In this document: one piece after another, positions 15,416-22,940 of the stretch
Layout: each line of letters starts with the position of its first letter
Numbering within the stretch: position 1 is the first letter of the stretch
DNA from: Clostridium sp. Ade.TY
GTDB lineage: Bacteria; Bacillota; Clostridia; Clostridiales; Clostridiaceae
NCBI RefSeq assembly: GCF_000498355.1
Contig: NZ_AVSV01000022.1
Span: 186,001 to 250,000, forward strand
Reading direction: 5' to 3'
DNA length: 64,000 nucleotides
The notes under the pieces: model-generated
Seen by the model: the letters and a program-made list of their open reading frames with translations, nothing else
What the model was told of the DNA's origin: nothing
The model's database searches: none
Position numbers and translations under genes: made by a program

Positions 15416-15592
15416 ATGGAATGGTGGTTACTTAAGAATAAAATAAAAGAAAAGCTAGATATAGAAAATAGATTATATAGATGTGAATATTGCGGAGTTT
15501 ATTCAATTAAAGCAGATACTTATTTTTTATTTGGTAAAAGTTTTTGTTGTAAAGATTGTAGAACTAGATGGGAAAATGAAGTATCAAAGTAA
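15416..15592 (+). CDS. Small zinc-finger protein, 58 aa
   Basis: ATG 15416 after AAGGAG. MEWWLLKNKIKEKL then CEYCGVYS ... CCKDCRTRW, a treble-clef or ribbon-like four-cysteine site. Lies in a cluster of mini-genes with separate RBSs. Function unknown. Confidence 0.65.
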   Translation: MEWWLLKNKIKEKLDIENRLYRCEYCGVYSIKADTYFLFGKSFCCKDCRTRWENEVSK

Positions 15593-15633
15593 TTCACAAT
15601 ACCATAAAAATATAAATTTAAAGGGGATAGAAT

Positions 15634-16050
15634 ATGGAAATGGTTGAAATTAGAATTCCAGAATGGAGAGAGGAAACAGGAAAGTGTTTGAATTGTGGTA
15701 AAGAAACACCTTTTTATGATGAAGGTTACTTTTGTACTTATGAGTGTCGTAAGGAATATGAGGAAAGATTGAAAAACATGAAAGAAAAATATCCAAGAAT
15801 AGTATTTGCGTATGCTATATTGCTTGATAATAAAATTGAAAATTGGTATGTAGGAACAACTAATAGAAGTAATATAAAAGAATTTAATGGTTGTTGGAAA
15901 GTAAATAGATTGAATGAATATAGATTAGAAAAGAAGTGCTATATATGTGCTAATAGAGAGGAATATAATAAGGTTTTTGAAGAATTAGCACCAAAATGGT
16001 TTAAGACTTGGGAACATGCTGATGATTATAGTTTTATTAGAGCGTATTAA
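15634..16050 (+). CDS. Zinc-finger phage protein, 138 aa
   Basis: ATG after AAGGGG. Residues 16-42 CLNCGKETPFYDEGYFC ... C form a zinc finger like the preceding mini-gene. The rest contains strands and an aromatic C-terminus (WFKTWEHADDYSF). Middle segment (YAILLDNKIENWYVGTTNRS) is unrecognised. Probable early/middle regulator, not proved. Confidence 0.6.
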   Translation: MEMVEIRIPEWREETGKCLNCGKETPFYDEGYFCTYECRKEYEERLKNMKEKYPRIVFAYAILLDNKIENWYVGTTNRSNIKEFNGCWKVNRLNEYRLEKKCYICANREEYNKVFEELAPKWFKTWEHADDYSFIRAY

Positions 16051-16079
16051 TTCGTAATTTGAGGAAGGTGTGAAGGAAA

Positions 16080-16259
16080 ATGAGTATTAGATATATGGTT
16101 CAAAATGATAGCATGAAACCATCATATAATTGGTGTTATATGTGTTCATTTGCAACTTTAGAAGATGCGAAAAAATTCATAGAAAAAGAAAAGAAGATTA
16201 ATTCTAAAGCTAAATATAGAATAGTTAAGGAAACTACAAAAGTAGAAGGTATATTATGA
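16080..16259 (+). CDS. Paralogue of the 6968 gene, 59 aa
   Basis: ATG 16080 with GAAGG upstream. MSIRYMVQNDSMKPSY, then CYMCSF and EDAKKFIEKEKKIN, nearly identical to the gene 9 kb upstream. DNA is also highly similar over the first 110 bp, so the copy is recent. Its stop overlaps the next ATG (ATGA). Function unknown. Confidence 0.7.
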   Translation: MSIRYMVQNDSMKPSYNWCYMCSFATLEDAKKFIEKEKKINSKAKYRIVKETTKVEGIL

Positions 16260-16444
16260 TAGGAGCTCAAATAAGTATATTTGATAAACCAAAAATAAAG
16301 TTACTGGAGGATTGGATAAGGCTCCATCCTCTATTAACTAAAAATAGTGTACATGAGGTTTTCTTAGAGAAAGAGGATAGTTATATTGTGTTAATAGATA
16401 AAACATTCTATGGAGTTTATAAGAGAGATACAGAGAGGTGTTAG
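16256..16444 (+). CDS. Hypothetical 62-aa protein
   Basis: Starts inside the previous stop (ATGA). MIGAQISIFDKPKIK resembles the N-terminus of the 18157 product (MIDGQTSIFDNDLD), suggesting a shared short motif QxSIFD of unknown meaning. C-terminus strand-rich (YIVLIDKTFYGVYKR). Confidence 0.55.
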   Translation: MIGAQISIFDKPKIKLLEDWIRLHPLLTKNSVHEVFLEKEDSYIVLIDKTFYGVYKRDTERC

Positions 16445-16447
16445 TGA

Positions 16448-16975
16448 TTGAAGAGCAGAGTATTTTTAATGTTATTAGCATTTACTATTATATTTACAAT
16501 TAATACTACTACAGTATTTGCGAAAGGTTCAGCACATGCTAGTTCACATTCAAGCTCACATACAAGTTCTAGAAGTTTTAGTGGAACTAAGGTAAATTCA
16601 AGATTTAATACTACATCTAGATATTCTAGTAATAGAAATACAATGAGTAATAGAGTTAAAACATCAGCCTATAGTAATTCTAAATTTAAAACAAATAGTA
16701 CTTTTAAGAGTAATAAAAGCAAAATAGTAAATAGCAGTAGTAATACTTATTCAAAAAGCAAATATATTAAATTTAATAGTAAAGCAAAATATGATTATAA
16801 AATTTACAAATATAGTTCAAATAATGAATTTTTTTATTTGATGCCTATAATAACTAATAATAATCAAATAGTTTATTATAGCTCAAGTCAAGATAAGGAA
16901 AAAAGAAAAATAATAAATTTTAACGATAGAAATTTACCAAAAGGTAAGTTTAAGATTGTAACAGTAAGTTTATAA
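16448..16975 (+). CDS. Secreted Ser/Asn-rich protein
   Basis: 175 residues from a TTG start. Signal peptide: KSR, hydrophobic core LMLLAFTIIFTI, cleavage likely after VFA. The mature part starts with a Ser/His-rich stretch (HASSHSSSHTSSRSF) and continues with basic, Ser/Asn/Lys-rich low complexity, then a short folded end. A secreted protein in the middle of an early prophage operon is a lysogenic-conversion candidate. No family recognised. Confidence 0.65.
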   Translation: MKSRVFLMLLAFTIIFTINTTTVFAKGSAHASSHSSSHTSSRSFSGTKVNSRFNTTSRYSSNRNTMSNRVKTSAYSNSKFKTNSTFKSNKSKIVNSSSNTYSKSKYIKFNSKAKYDYKIYKYSSNNEFFYLMPIITNNNQIVYYSSSQDKEKRKIINFNDRNLPKGKFKIVTVSL

Positions 16976-16987
16976 GGAGAGATTAAT

Positions 16988-17269
16988 ATGAGAAAAAATA
17001 TAAAAATTTTAGGATTAATAACAATAATAATAATGTCAACCTTAGGATTAGCAGGTTGTTCAGAATCAGAATCAACAAATGGATATAGTGCGTATTTGTT
17101 TTTCAATGGACAGTATATAAAGTATGATAATATCCAAAAATATTCTACTAGTGAAGATGGAAAAGTAAGTTTTAAAATGGAAAATGGTAAAGAAATAGAA
17201 ATATATTCTCCTGGTAATGTAACAGTAGTTACTAAAGGAGCTATACCTGAACCAAAAGAAGAAAAATAA
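16988..17269 (+). CDS. Prophage lipoprotein
   Basis: 93 residues. Basic start MRKNIK, hydrophobic helix, lipobox LAGC (Cys at about 24), then an 70-residue exported domain with strands (YLFFNGQYIKYDNI, KVSFKMENGKEIEIY). Surface lipoproteins of lysogens can block DNA entry of related phages (as Ltp of TP-J34 does); that role is inference here. Paired with the secreted protein 12 bp upstream. Confidence 0.7.
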   Translation: MRKNIKILGLITIIIMSTLGLAGCSESESTNGYSAYLFFNGQYIKYDNIQKYSTSEDGKVSFKMENGKEIEIYSPGNVTVVTKGAIPEPKEEK

Positions 17270-17276
17270 AGCTAAT

Positions 17277-17362
17277 AACTGGCTAGGTTAAATTTAAAAA
17301 TGAAAGGATGTGATGTACCCTCATCACATGCATAATACCGATTTGTACAGACTTAGCCAGTT
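17277..17362 (+). ncRNA. Structured leader RNA before YopX gene
   Basis: Outer stem AACTGGCTA (17277-17285) with TAGCCAGTT (17354-17362), inner perfect stem ATGTGATG (17308-17315) with CATCACAT (17322-17329) and a six-base loop. The outer stem ends 22 bp before the next start, leaving its GAGGTG free. No U-run, so a control element or processed RNA rather than a terminator. Confidence 0.5.
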
Positions 17363-17384
17363 TATTATAAATGAGGTGAAATAA

Positions 17385-17852
17385 ATGAGAGAGATTAAGT
17401 TTAGAATTTGGGACAAAACATCAAATCACATGTTATATCAAGATGATTTTGAAAGAGTTGAGATAGATACTAAAAATAAAATAGTTATTACAATAGCTGA
17501 TGTAGAAATCAATAAATCACATTATGCACTAGATTATGAAGATGGAATAGAAGCGGAAATAATGCAATATACAGGTTTGAAAGATGAGCATGGCAAGGAA
17601 ATTTATGAGGGAGATATATTGCGTTGTAAATGTAAGAAAAGGGGATATGAGTATTTCAAAAAGGACGAGGAAATATTTGAATATAAAAATAATCTTATAG
17701 AATGGTGGCAATCAAGCTGTAATTTAGGATATAGACTTAGAAACGCTAAAGGTAACACAATGATGATAAAGCCTAGTTGCTTAAAGGCTATGGAAGTTGA
17801 AGTAATAGGAAATATATATGAAAATCCAGAGTTATTAGAAGTGGAGGAATAG
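17385..17852 (+). CDS. YopX-family phage protein
   Basis: 155 residues beginning MREIKFRIWDKTSNHMLY and containing MQYTGLKDEHGKEIYEGDIL, the YopX signature. The C-terminus has IGNIYENPELL, also typical. YopX proteins are widespread in Gram-positive phages and form a small beta-rich fold; function unknown. Preceded by a structured leader. Confidence 0.85.
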   Translation: MREIKFRIWDKTSNHMLYQDDFERVEIDTKNKIVITIADVEINKSHYALDYEDGIEAEIMQYTGLKDEHGKEIYEGDILRCKCKKRGYEYFKKDEEIFEYKNNLIEWWQSSCNLGYRLRNAKGNTMMIKPSCLKAMEVEVIGNIYENPELLEVEE

Positions 17853-17856
17853 AAGA

Positions 17857-18117
17857 ATGGATAAAATAATTAAGGTACCTTTTTGTTATAAAGCATGGGG
17901 CTTAGCTGAGGATGAAGAAGGAAATAAGGATTATGGTTATATAAAAATAACTATAGATGCCAAGAAAAAGCCAAGTGATGAAGAATATGAAAAGCTTCAT
18001 AAAGCTTGTGTAAAACTATTACCAATTAAAGAAAATATCGAATTAATAGATATTCAAGAATATTTAGATAATACATATTGTGATGTAGATGAATTAGATT
18101 TATTGCTTAATTATTAG
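17857..18117 (+). CDS. Hypothetical 86-aa protein
   Basis: ATG after GTGGAGG, 4 bp after the YopX gene. MDKIIKVPFCYKAWGLAEDEEG, acidic, alternating strand and helix. Not recognised. Confidence 0.6.
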   Translation: MDKIIKVPFCYKAWGLAEDEEGNKDYGYIKITIDAKKKPSDEEYEKLHKACVKLLPIKENIELIDIQEYLDNTYCDVDELDLLLNY

Positions 18118-18156
18118 CATATTGCTGACGTTAGGAAAATGGTAGAAGGTGATTAT

Positions 18157-18489
18157 ATGATAGATGGACAAACAAGTATATTTGATAATGATCTTGATAT
18201 TAAGGAAGTAAAAGTTGAAGAAAAAATTAATATAGTTAGTGGATCCAAAAAGAAAAAGTTGAATTTAAATGATGAAGAAAAAGAGTTCCTTATAAATTTT
18301 CTAAATTACTATAGTAGCAATTTAATAAAATGGCATGTTAGTGAAGAAAACCAAGATACAGTTAGGGATTTTATAAATAATATAAAATTAAAACTTGGAG
18401 ATATACTTCTTAATAAATTTAACATTGAAGCTAAGAATAGTGTAAATGATGTTAAAGAATTAATTAAAGATTTTTATAAATGTAGGTGA
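18157..18489 (+). CDS. Hypothetical 110-aa protein
   Basis: ATG 18157 chosen (AGAAGGTGA upstream) rather than 18139. MIDGQTSIFDNDLD then a polar linker and a helical region (EEKEFLINFLNYYSSNLIKW). Ends within the start of the next gene. Function unknown. Confidence 0.55.
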   Translation: MIDGQTSIFDNDLDIKEVKVEEKINIVSGSKKKKLNLNDEEKEFLINFLNYYSSNLIKWHVSEENQDTVRDFINNIKLKLGDILLNKFNIEAKNSVNDVKELIKDFYKCR

Positions 18490-18494
18490 TGAAT

Positions 18495-19025
18495 ATGGAT
18501 AAGTTTTTGTTTGATAAGACAGAGGAAGAAATAAAGATATATTTTAAATATAAAAAACAAATAATATATTTAAAAAATCAAATAGAAAGTTTAGAAAGAA
18601 GATTAAATAAAATAGAAGATGATATAAAGAACGCTAATTTTACTATAGATTATTATCAAAATGGAGTTGGAATAACAGAAAGAGTACAAACATCACCTAA
18701 TGGTAGTAGCTTTGCAGAAGAGCAAATATGTAAAGAAATAACTAAGTTAGAAAAAGAACATCTTATAATCAGTAAAAAAATATTTAGAAAAAAATTTGAA
18801 ATAAGAGAAAAAGAAAACTATATAGAAAATATGGAAGGTAATTTAAAGACTTTAGATGAAGAAGATAGAAGATATATAGAACTAAAATATTGTGATAAAA
18901 AAAGTGTATTACAAATAGCGAGAAGTTTAAATATGGCTCAAGCTACAGCTTACAGAAAGGGAGAAGAAGTTATTGAAATAATTGCAGAATATAAAAATAC
19001 GTTAATGTTCAGAAAAAAGGCTTAA
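18495..19025 (+). CDS. Phage late transcriptional activator (ArpU/sigma-region-4-like)
   Basis: About 176 residues; ATG 18495 has AGGTGATGA upstream, tandem alternatives GTG 18486 and ATG 18489. Long N-terminal coiled coil (KKQIIYLKNQIESLERRLNKI), then a sigma-70 region-4-like HTH (RYIELKYCDKKSVLQIARSL ... ATAYRKGEEVIEII). Such proteins (ArpU/RinA/DUF1492 type) sit before terminase genes and turn on late transcription in Gram-positive phages. A second copy lies at 19389. Confidence 0.75.
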   Translation: MDKFLFDKTEEEIKIYFKYKKQIIYLKNQIESLERRLNKIEDDIKNANFTIDYYQNGVGITERVQTSPNGSSFAEEQICKEITKLEKEHLIISKKIFRKKFEIREKENYIENMEGNLKTLDEEDRRYIELKYCDKKSVLQIARSLNMAQATAYRKGEEVIEIIAEYKNTLMFRKKA

Positions 19026-19261
19026 AATGATAAACATTTGATAAAAAGATGATAAATTATAAGTGAAAATATATGAGATAATAAATATGGTCGATGGTTA
19101 AAGTTTTTCTTGAAAACCTCCTTATGTAAGAAGCATCAGCAGGGATTAAGTTCCCTGCAACATGGAAGGAATAGTATTATGAATGTGCAAATCATTCACC
19201 TTCCTCTCATAAATTTCAATACCCTTTTAACCCATAGGTAGGATTAAGTTCCTACCATTAA
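19026..19261 (+). ncRNA. Structured non-coding region
   Basis: No ORF. Several good hairpins: GTTTT/AAAAC near 19101-19115, GCAGGG/CCCTGC at 19139-19158, GGAAGG/CCTTCC enclosing GAATG/CATTC near 19164-19205, and GGTAGG/CCTACC at 19237-19256. Two hairpins share the loop sequence GGATTAAGTTCC. Density of helices suggests a stable RNA, perhaps processed with the tRNA-like element directly after it. No known family identified. Confidence 0.5.
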
Positions 19262-19328
19262 GGAGATATAGCTTAAGTAAAGCATAGACTTTCATTCTAA
19301 GATAAAGGTTCAAGTCCTTTTATCTCTA
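19262..19328 (+). tRNA. Degenerate tRNA-Glu(UUC)-like element
   Basis: Acceptor GGAGATA/TATCTCT (one G-U), U8-A9, D-stem GCTT/AAGC with only a five-base loop lacking the G18-G19 pair, anticodon arm TAGA-CTTTCAT-TCTA with anticodon TTC, T-arm AAAGG-TTCAAGT-CCTTT. No encoded CCA. The missing D-loop guanines mean it may be a decayed tRNA or a tRNA mimic. Confidence 0.5.
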
Positions 19329-19388
19329 TTATTATTCTTCATAAGAACTATTTGAGTGCTTTTTTGCAAATTGAAAGGAGTAATATAT

Positions 19389-19817
19389 TTGAAAGAATCT
19401 AAAGTTATTGAGGAATTAAAAAAATATAATAGATTAAAAAATAGAACAATTCCTAATATATTAAATAAATTAGAAGTAATAAATTATGAATTAGAAGGTG
19501 TAAGCGGTATGGAATATTCTGATATGCCAAGCCCAACTGGTTGTAAAAAAGAATCTTATAAAAAAGAAAAGTTAATTGATGAAAAAACAGTATTAGAAAA
19601 CAAATTAAAAGTTCATAAAGCTTTTGTTAAATATATAGAAACTGCCTTAAGTAAATTAGATCCTATTGCTAAAAAAATATTAGTTGAATGTTTTGCCAAA
19701 GATAAATTTGAAAAATTAAACAATGAAAATTTATGTAGTGATTTAAATATTTCACTATCTACATTATATAGAGAAAGAAAAAAAGTTATTAAAATATTTT
19801 CTAAAGACTTATATTAA
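19389..19817 (+). CDS. Second ArpU/RinA-like activator
   Basis: 142 residues from TTG 19389, which has AAAGGAG 8 bp upstream; the longer TTG at 19356 has none. N-terminal coiled coil (VIEELKKYNRLKNRTIPNIL), C-terminal HTH (DPIAKKILVECF ... DLNISLSTLYRERKKV). Same architecture as 18495. Two late activators in tandem, with a structured RNA between, just upstream of the packaging genes. Confidence 0.72.
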   Translation: MKESKVIEELKKYNRLKNRTIPNILNKLEVINYELEGVSGMEYSDMPSPTGCKKESYKKEKLIDEKTVLENKLKVHKAFVKYIETALSKLDPIAKKILVECFAKDKFEKLNNENLCSDLNISLSTLYRERKKVIKIFSKDLY

Positions 19818-19850
19818 AAAATGATTCCTTAAAATTAAGGAATCATTTTT
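19816..19850. terminator. Bidirectional terminator
   Basis: AAAAATGATTCCTTAA pairs with TTAAGGAATCATTTTT, with A-run and T-run on either side. It separates the rightward activator gene from the leftward helicase gene and can serve both. Confidence 0.85.
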
Positions 19851-19854
19851 ATAT

Positions 19855-22434
19855 TTATCTTTTTATAGAAAGTTTATTTAATGGAGAGCTGATTATATTC
19901 TCTAAAATATCTTTTGGAGTTAACTTTTCTTCAATAAATTTTTCTATAGCTAAATCCCTCCATGTTAAATCACCTTCTTCAACAAAAACATTCAATAATT
20001 CTCTAATTATAACAAAAATTTTATTAGCAAATTTTTTTACGGTTTCTAAATTTAAATAAAATAAATCACTTGAAACAGAAACAGCGTCTTTGTGAATAAA
20101 ATTTGAATTAGTTACAAACACTGTAACCATAGTTTTTATATTATTAACTCTAGGTATATTGTGTTTTAACCATTCTTCATGAGTTTTTGCTTCTCTAATC
20201 ATTTCTAAATCAAGCGGCTTATTAGAACTAGTTAATTTTTTGCTCTCTGAAATTATACATAACTCATTCCCCAAAATCCAATAAGAATCAGGTGCTCCAT
20301 TAGACTTATTATTATAAGATTCAAAGCCTATTAATTCACCAAGTAATTTTAACCCTTCTTCAACGTTTGTTCCTTCACCATCTAATAACATAAGTATTTT
20401 ATTTGTTAAACTTTCAAACTTATTTCTATTTGTTATTTTATGAGCTAAAGTATTTTCCAATACTTCTACAAGACAACTAATTAGTTGTGTATCTATATGC
20501 GTAGAAGAAGAATTTTCGTTAATTTTTAAATTTTTGAACCAAGTAATATTTGAATTACATGTTATAGCTGCATTAATATATCTATTTTTTATAGTATTAA
20601 AATCAAATATCCCATCATGATCAGCCATTATACAATTACAAGCGGCAAAATAATTCCATAACCCTCTATAACCAGCTAAACTATTCCCATTTATTAAACT
20701 TAAAATTTTATCACATTCGTCAATAGCTTTTTTATAATCCTTTTTCCAAAGAGCATACTGATATTTTACTTCATGAGAAGCAGCTTTCTTTAGTTTTTCA
20801 TAATCTTGATTTTTAGATTGAATTTTTTCACTTCTTTCATTAATTATAACTGATTCTACATCATCCCATTCATCTGAGTGTTCTAAGAATGTATCAAAGT
20901 TTTCTATGAAATCATTTATTGAATCTGATTCAATAGATTGATCGAACCCAAATGAAATTTCAGCTTGCAATTCAGGATGGAGTAGTTTTAATTTTTTTAT
21001 GCTAGTTAATTCTTTTAACAATTCATCTCCAATAATACAAACAGCAGAATAATCAGTCATGCCACGAGTACATCTTCCAATAGCTTGTGTTAATCTAGTT
21101 TTTATTCTTTCATTAAATAATATTGAAGTTGCTAATCGAGTTATCAAAAACCTTTCTTGCAAATTTACTGTTTTAGGAAATCCTATAATAAATTCTAATC
21201 TACATTCATCATTTTCGAAGTCTATGCCATCAAATCTATTTGCCAAAATTGCAATTCCTTCTCTATGTGTAAAATTTTCTTTTGAATCTGAAATATCAGA
21301 ATTATTAAAAAAATTAACTTCATGAAAATCTTCTAACCTTTTTTTAATATTAGTTCCAATTCTAGTGTTTGGAACTAATATTAAAGACCTATCTACTTTT
21401 TTAATAAGACTATTCATTAATTCTAATGTTTCCTCATCTGTATATTTAGCAGTAGGAAACATAAAAAATCTTCTTCCTATACCCTGTTTATCCCAACCTG
21501 AAGGTACTGGAATAGTCTTTATATTAGACACTCCTATTGTTCTTTCAAGTTCTCCACTTTCCCCAAGTGTAGCTGACATATATATTCTTTGTTTAGCATT
21601 TGTAAATGGTTTAAATGTATTAGTTGGTGGGATATATGGTCTTATTAAAATGTTTTTGCAGTCTATATAAATATTACATGCATGTATATAATCTTTTATA
21701 TTCACCCAACTATATAAAGAATCATCATCTAAACCTGAGTTTATAATTTCTACCAAATCATTCATTTTTTCAATCATATCTTTAATAGAAATTTTATCAC
21801 TCCAACCTAAATCAGCATTATTTGAAGTAGAATTAATCATTTTATTATAAGATAATTCTCCGATAGACTCTTTGAATAACTCTACTATTTTTCTAAATAA
21901 TACATTATTGTTATCAGAATTTATATTAACACTCCAAAATGAGGAAATATAATTTTCAGCTGAGTGGGCATCATCAAAAATTATTACATCGGGATCGTTA
22001 AAAAAAGTAGAATTATTAAAGAAACTACTATATGTAGTTACAGCTATACTCTTACATGAATTATATAAAGATTTATTAATTTGAGTATAGTCTTTAAATT
22101 TTCCTGTAAATGCTATTGTTTTTATTCCATATTTATCTTTTGATTGCTCTACAACCTGATTTACAAGTTGATTAGTAGGACATAAATATACTATTTTTTC
22201 TCCAAATTTAAGTCTTCTAAATTCTGCAATTAATAGTCCTATTAAGGTTTTTCCGCTACCTGTTGGTAGTTCTAAAGCTATATCTTTAGTATCAATATGA
22301 TTATTAATGTAAGCATCAATCATGTTAGATTGATGATCTAATAATCCAGCTACTTTCCTATTTCGTAAATCTCCAAATAATTCTTGAGGACTTTTTATAT
22401 TGCTTTTGTTTTTTTGTATATTCTTAAATGCCAT
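19855..22434 (-). CDS. DEAD/DEAH-type helicase with PD-(D/E)XK-like C-terminus
   Basis: 859 residues from ATG 22434 (AGAGGTG 5 bp upstream); an upstream ATG at 22485 lacks an RBS. Superfamily 2 motifs: LPTGSGKT near 56-63, PTNQLVNQ, DDAH near 154-157, MSATLG, and motif VI QAIGRCTRG near 465. The middle is helical and repeat-like. Near residues 715-732 PDSYW ... CIISESK matches the D-x(n)-E-x-K layout of a restriction-like nuclease. It is the only large gene on the reverse strand in the late region and has its own terminator, so it is an inserted accessory gene. Role in phage defence is inference; a repair helicase is the alternative. Confidence 0.8.
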   Translation of the reverse strand: MAFKNIQKNKSNIKSPQELFGDLRNRKVAGLLDHQSNMIDAYINNHIDTKDIALELPTGSGKTLIGLLIAEFRRLKFGEKIVYLCPTNQLVNQVVEQSKDKYGIKTIAFTGKFKDYTQINKSLYNSCKSIAVTTYSSFFNNSTFFNDPDVIIFDDAHSAENYISSFWSVNINSDNNNVLFRKIVELFKESIGELSYNKMINSTSNNADLGWSDKISIKDMIEKMNDLVEIINSGLDDDSLYSWVNIKDYIHACNIYIDCKNILIRPYIPPTNTFKPFTNAKQRIYMSATLGESGELERTIGVSNIKTIPVPSGWDKQGIGRRFFMFPTAKYTDEETLELMNSLIKKVDRSLILVPNTRIGTNIKKRLEDFHEVNFFNNSDISDSKENFTHREGIAILANRFDGIDFENDECRLEFIIGFPKTVNLQERFLITRLATSILFNERIKTRLTQAIGRCTRGMTDYSAVCIIGDELLKELTSIKKLKLLHPELQAEISFGFDQSIESDSINDFIENFDTFLEHSDEWDDVESVIINERSEKIQSKNQDYEKLKKAASHEVKYQYALWKKDYKKAIDECDKILSLINGNSLAGYRGLWNYFAACNCIMADHDGIFDFNTIKNRYINAAITCNSNITWFKNLKINENSSSTHIDTQLISCLVEVLENTLAHKITNRNKFESLTNKILMLLDGEGTNVEEGLKLLGELIGFESYNNKSNGAPDSYWILGNELCIISESKKLTSSNKPLDLEMIREAKTHEEWLKHNIPRVNNIKTMVTVFVTNSNFIHKDAVSVSSDLFYLNLETVKKFANKIFVIIRELLNVFVEEGDLTWRDLAIEKFIEEKLTPKDILENIISSPLNKLSIKR

Positions 22435-22559
22435 ATTACACCTCTGTTTGTAAAACTTTACTTTTATATTATCATAAAATTTCATTTAATAAAATAATAT
22501 AGAGAATATTTTGCTAAAAAAAAGATAATTTGTTGAAAATGAAAAAGTACATATAGCTG

Positions 22560-22568
22560 TGATATAAT
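22560..22568 (+). promoter_or_regulatory. Extended -10 promoter
   Basis: TGATATAAT is a TGN-extended perfect -10. No good -35 at 17 bp; TTGAAA at 22533 is too far. It would start the RNA covering the hairpins and tRNA-Ser downstream. Confidence 0.55.
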
Positions 22569-22580
22569 TAAGCTAGAGAT

Positions 22581-22617
22581 AAAAGCCAAGGGAACGAAAA
22601 CCAAGGCTTTTATTTTT
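22581..22617 (+). terminator. Terminator-like hairpin right after promoter
   Basis: AAAAGCC/GGCTTTT with an inner GG/CC pair, then TTTTATTTTT. It lies about 10 bp after the expected transcription start, so it may attenuate transcription into the structured RNA, or end a roughly 45-nt transcript. Confidence 0.55.
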
Positions 22618-22623
22618 GCTATT

Positions 22624-22740
22624 TAGGGCTTAATAAAACAATCGGTGTTACTCCTACCAGGAACAGGAGTTTATTAAGCCTAAAGGGATTGCTTATCAGG
22701 GTGAAAGCAACAAAGCGACTAGGGGTGTGGAGAGGTCGCT
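22624..22740 (+). ncRNA. Structured RNA directly upstream of tRNA-Ser
   Basis: Four nested or serial helices: GGCTTAATAAA (22627 on) with TTTATTAAGCC, extended by TTTAG/CTAAA with one bulged G; inside it ACTCCT/AGGAGT; then TTGCTT/AAGCAA; then AGCGAC/GTCGCT ending 5 bp before the tRNA. No ORF. Higher G content than surroundings (AGGGGTGTGGAGAGG). Probably transcribed with the tRNA and released by RNase P. I do not recognise the family. Confidence 0.6.
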
Positions 22741-22745
22741 ATCAT

Positions 22746-22845
22746 GGAGAATTACTCAAGTCAGGCTTAAGAGAGCTGATTGCTAATCAGCCAGTTGGTA
22801 TTTAAATAATATCAAGCAAGGGTTCAAATCCCTTATTCTCCACCA
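22746..22845 (+). tRNA. tRNA-Ser (GCU) with encoded CCA
   Basis: Acceptor GGAGAAT/ATTCTCC, D-arm CTC/GAG with GG in the loop, anticodon arm GCTGA-TTGCTAA-TCAGC (anticodon GCT), long variable arm TTGGTATT/AATATCAA typical of class II tRNA-Ser, T-arm AAGGG-TTCAAAT-CCCTT, discriminator A then CCA. Reads AGC/AGU, codons common in these genes. It lies inside the prophage and is not the att site. Confidence 0.95.
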
Positions 22846-22940
22846 GTCAAAATATTAATTCAAACATAGAGCATCTAGTTATTAATTAGCTAGGTGCTTA
22901 TTTTATTATTAATAAATATATCAAGTGAGGTGAAATAGTA

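Noticed and set aside
16448..16975. Collagen- or adhesin-like repeat protein
   Set aside because: The Ser/Asn-rich region is low complexity without a repeat period or anchor motif.
22560..22845. GOLLD or ROOL RNA
   Set aside because: Association with a tRNA fits, but the region is about 280 nt, far shorter than either family, and I cannot match their conserved cores.
22746..22845. tRNA-Ser as integration site
   Set aside because: The tRNA is complete and internal to the element; the att cores are in comM.
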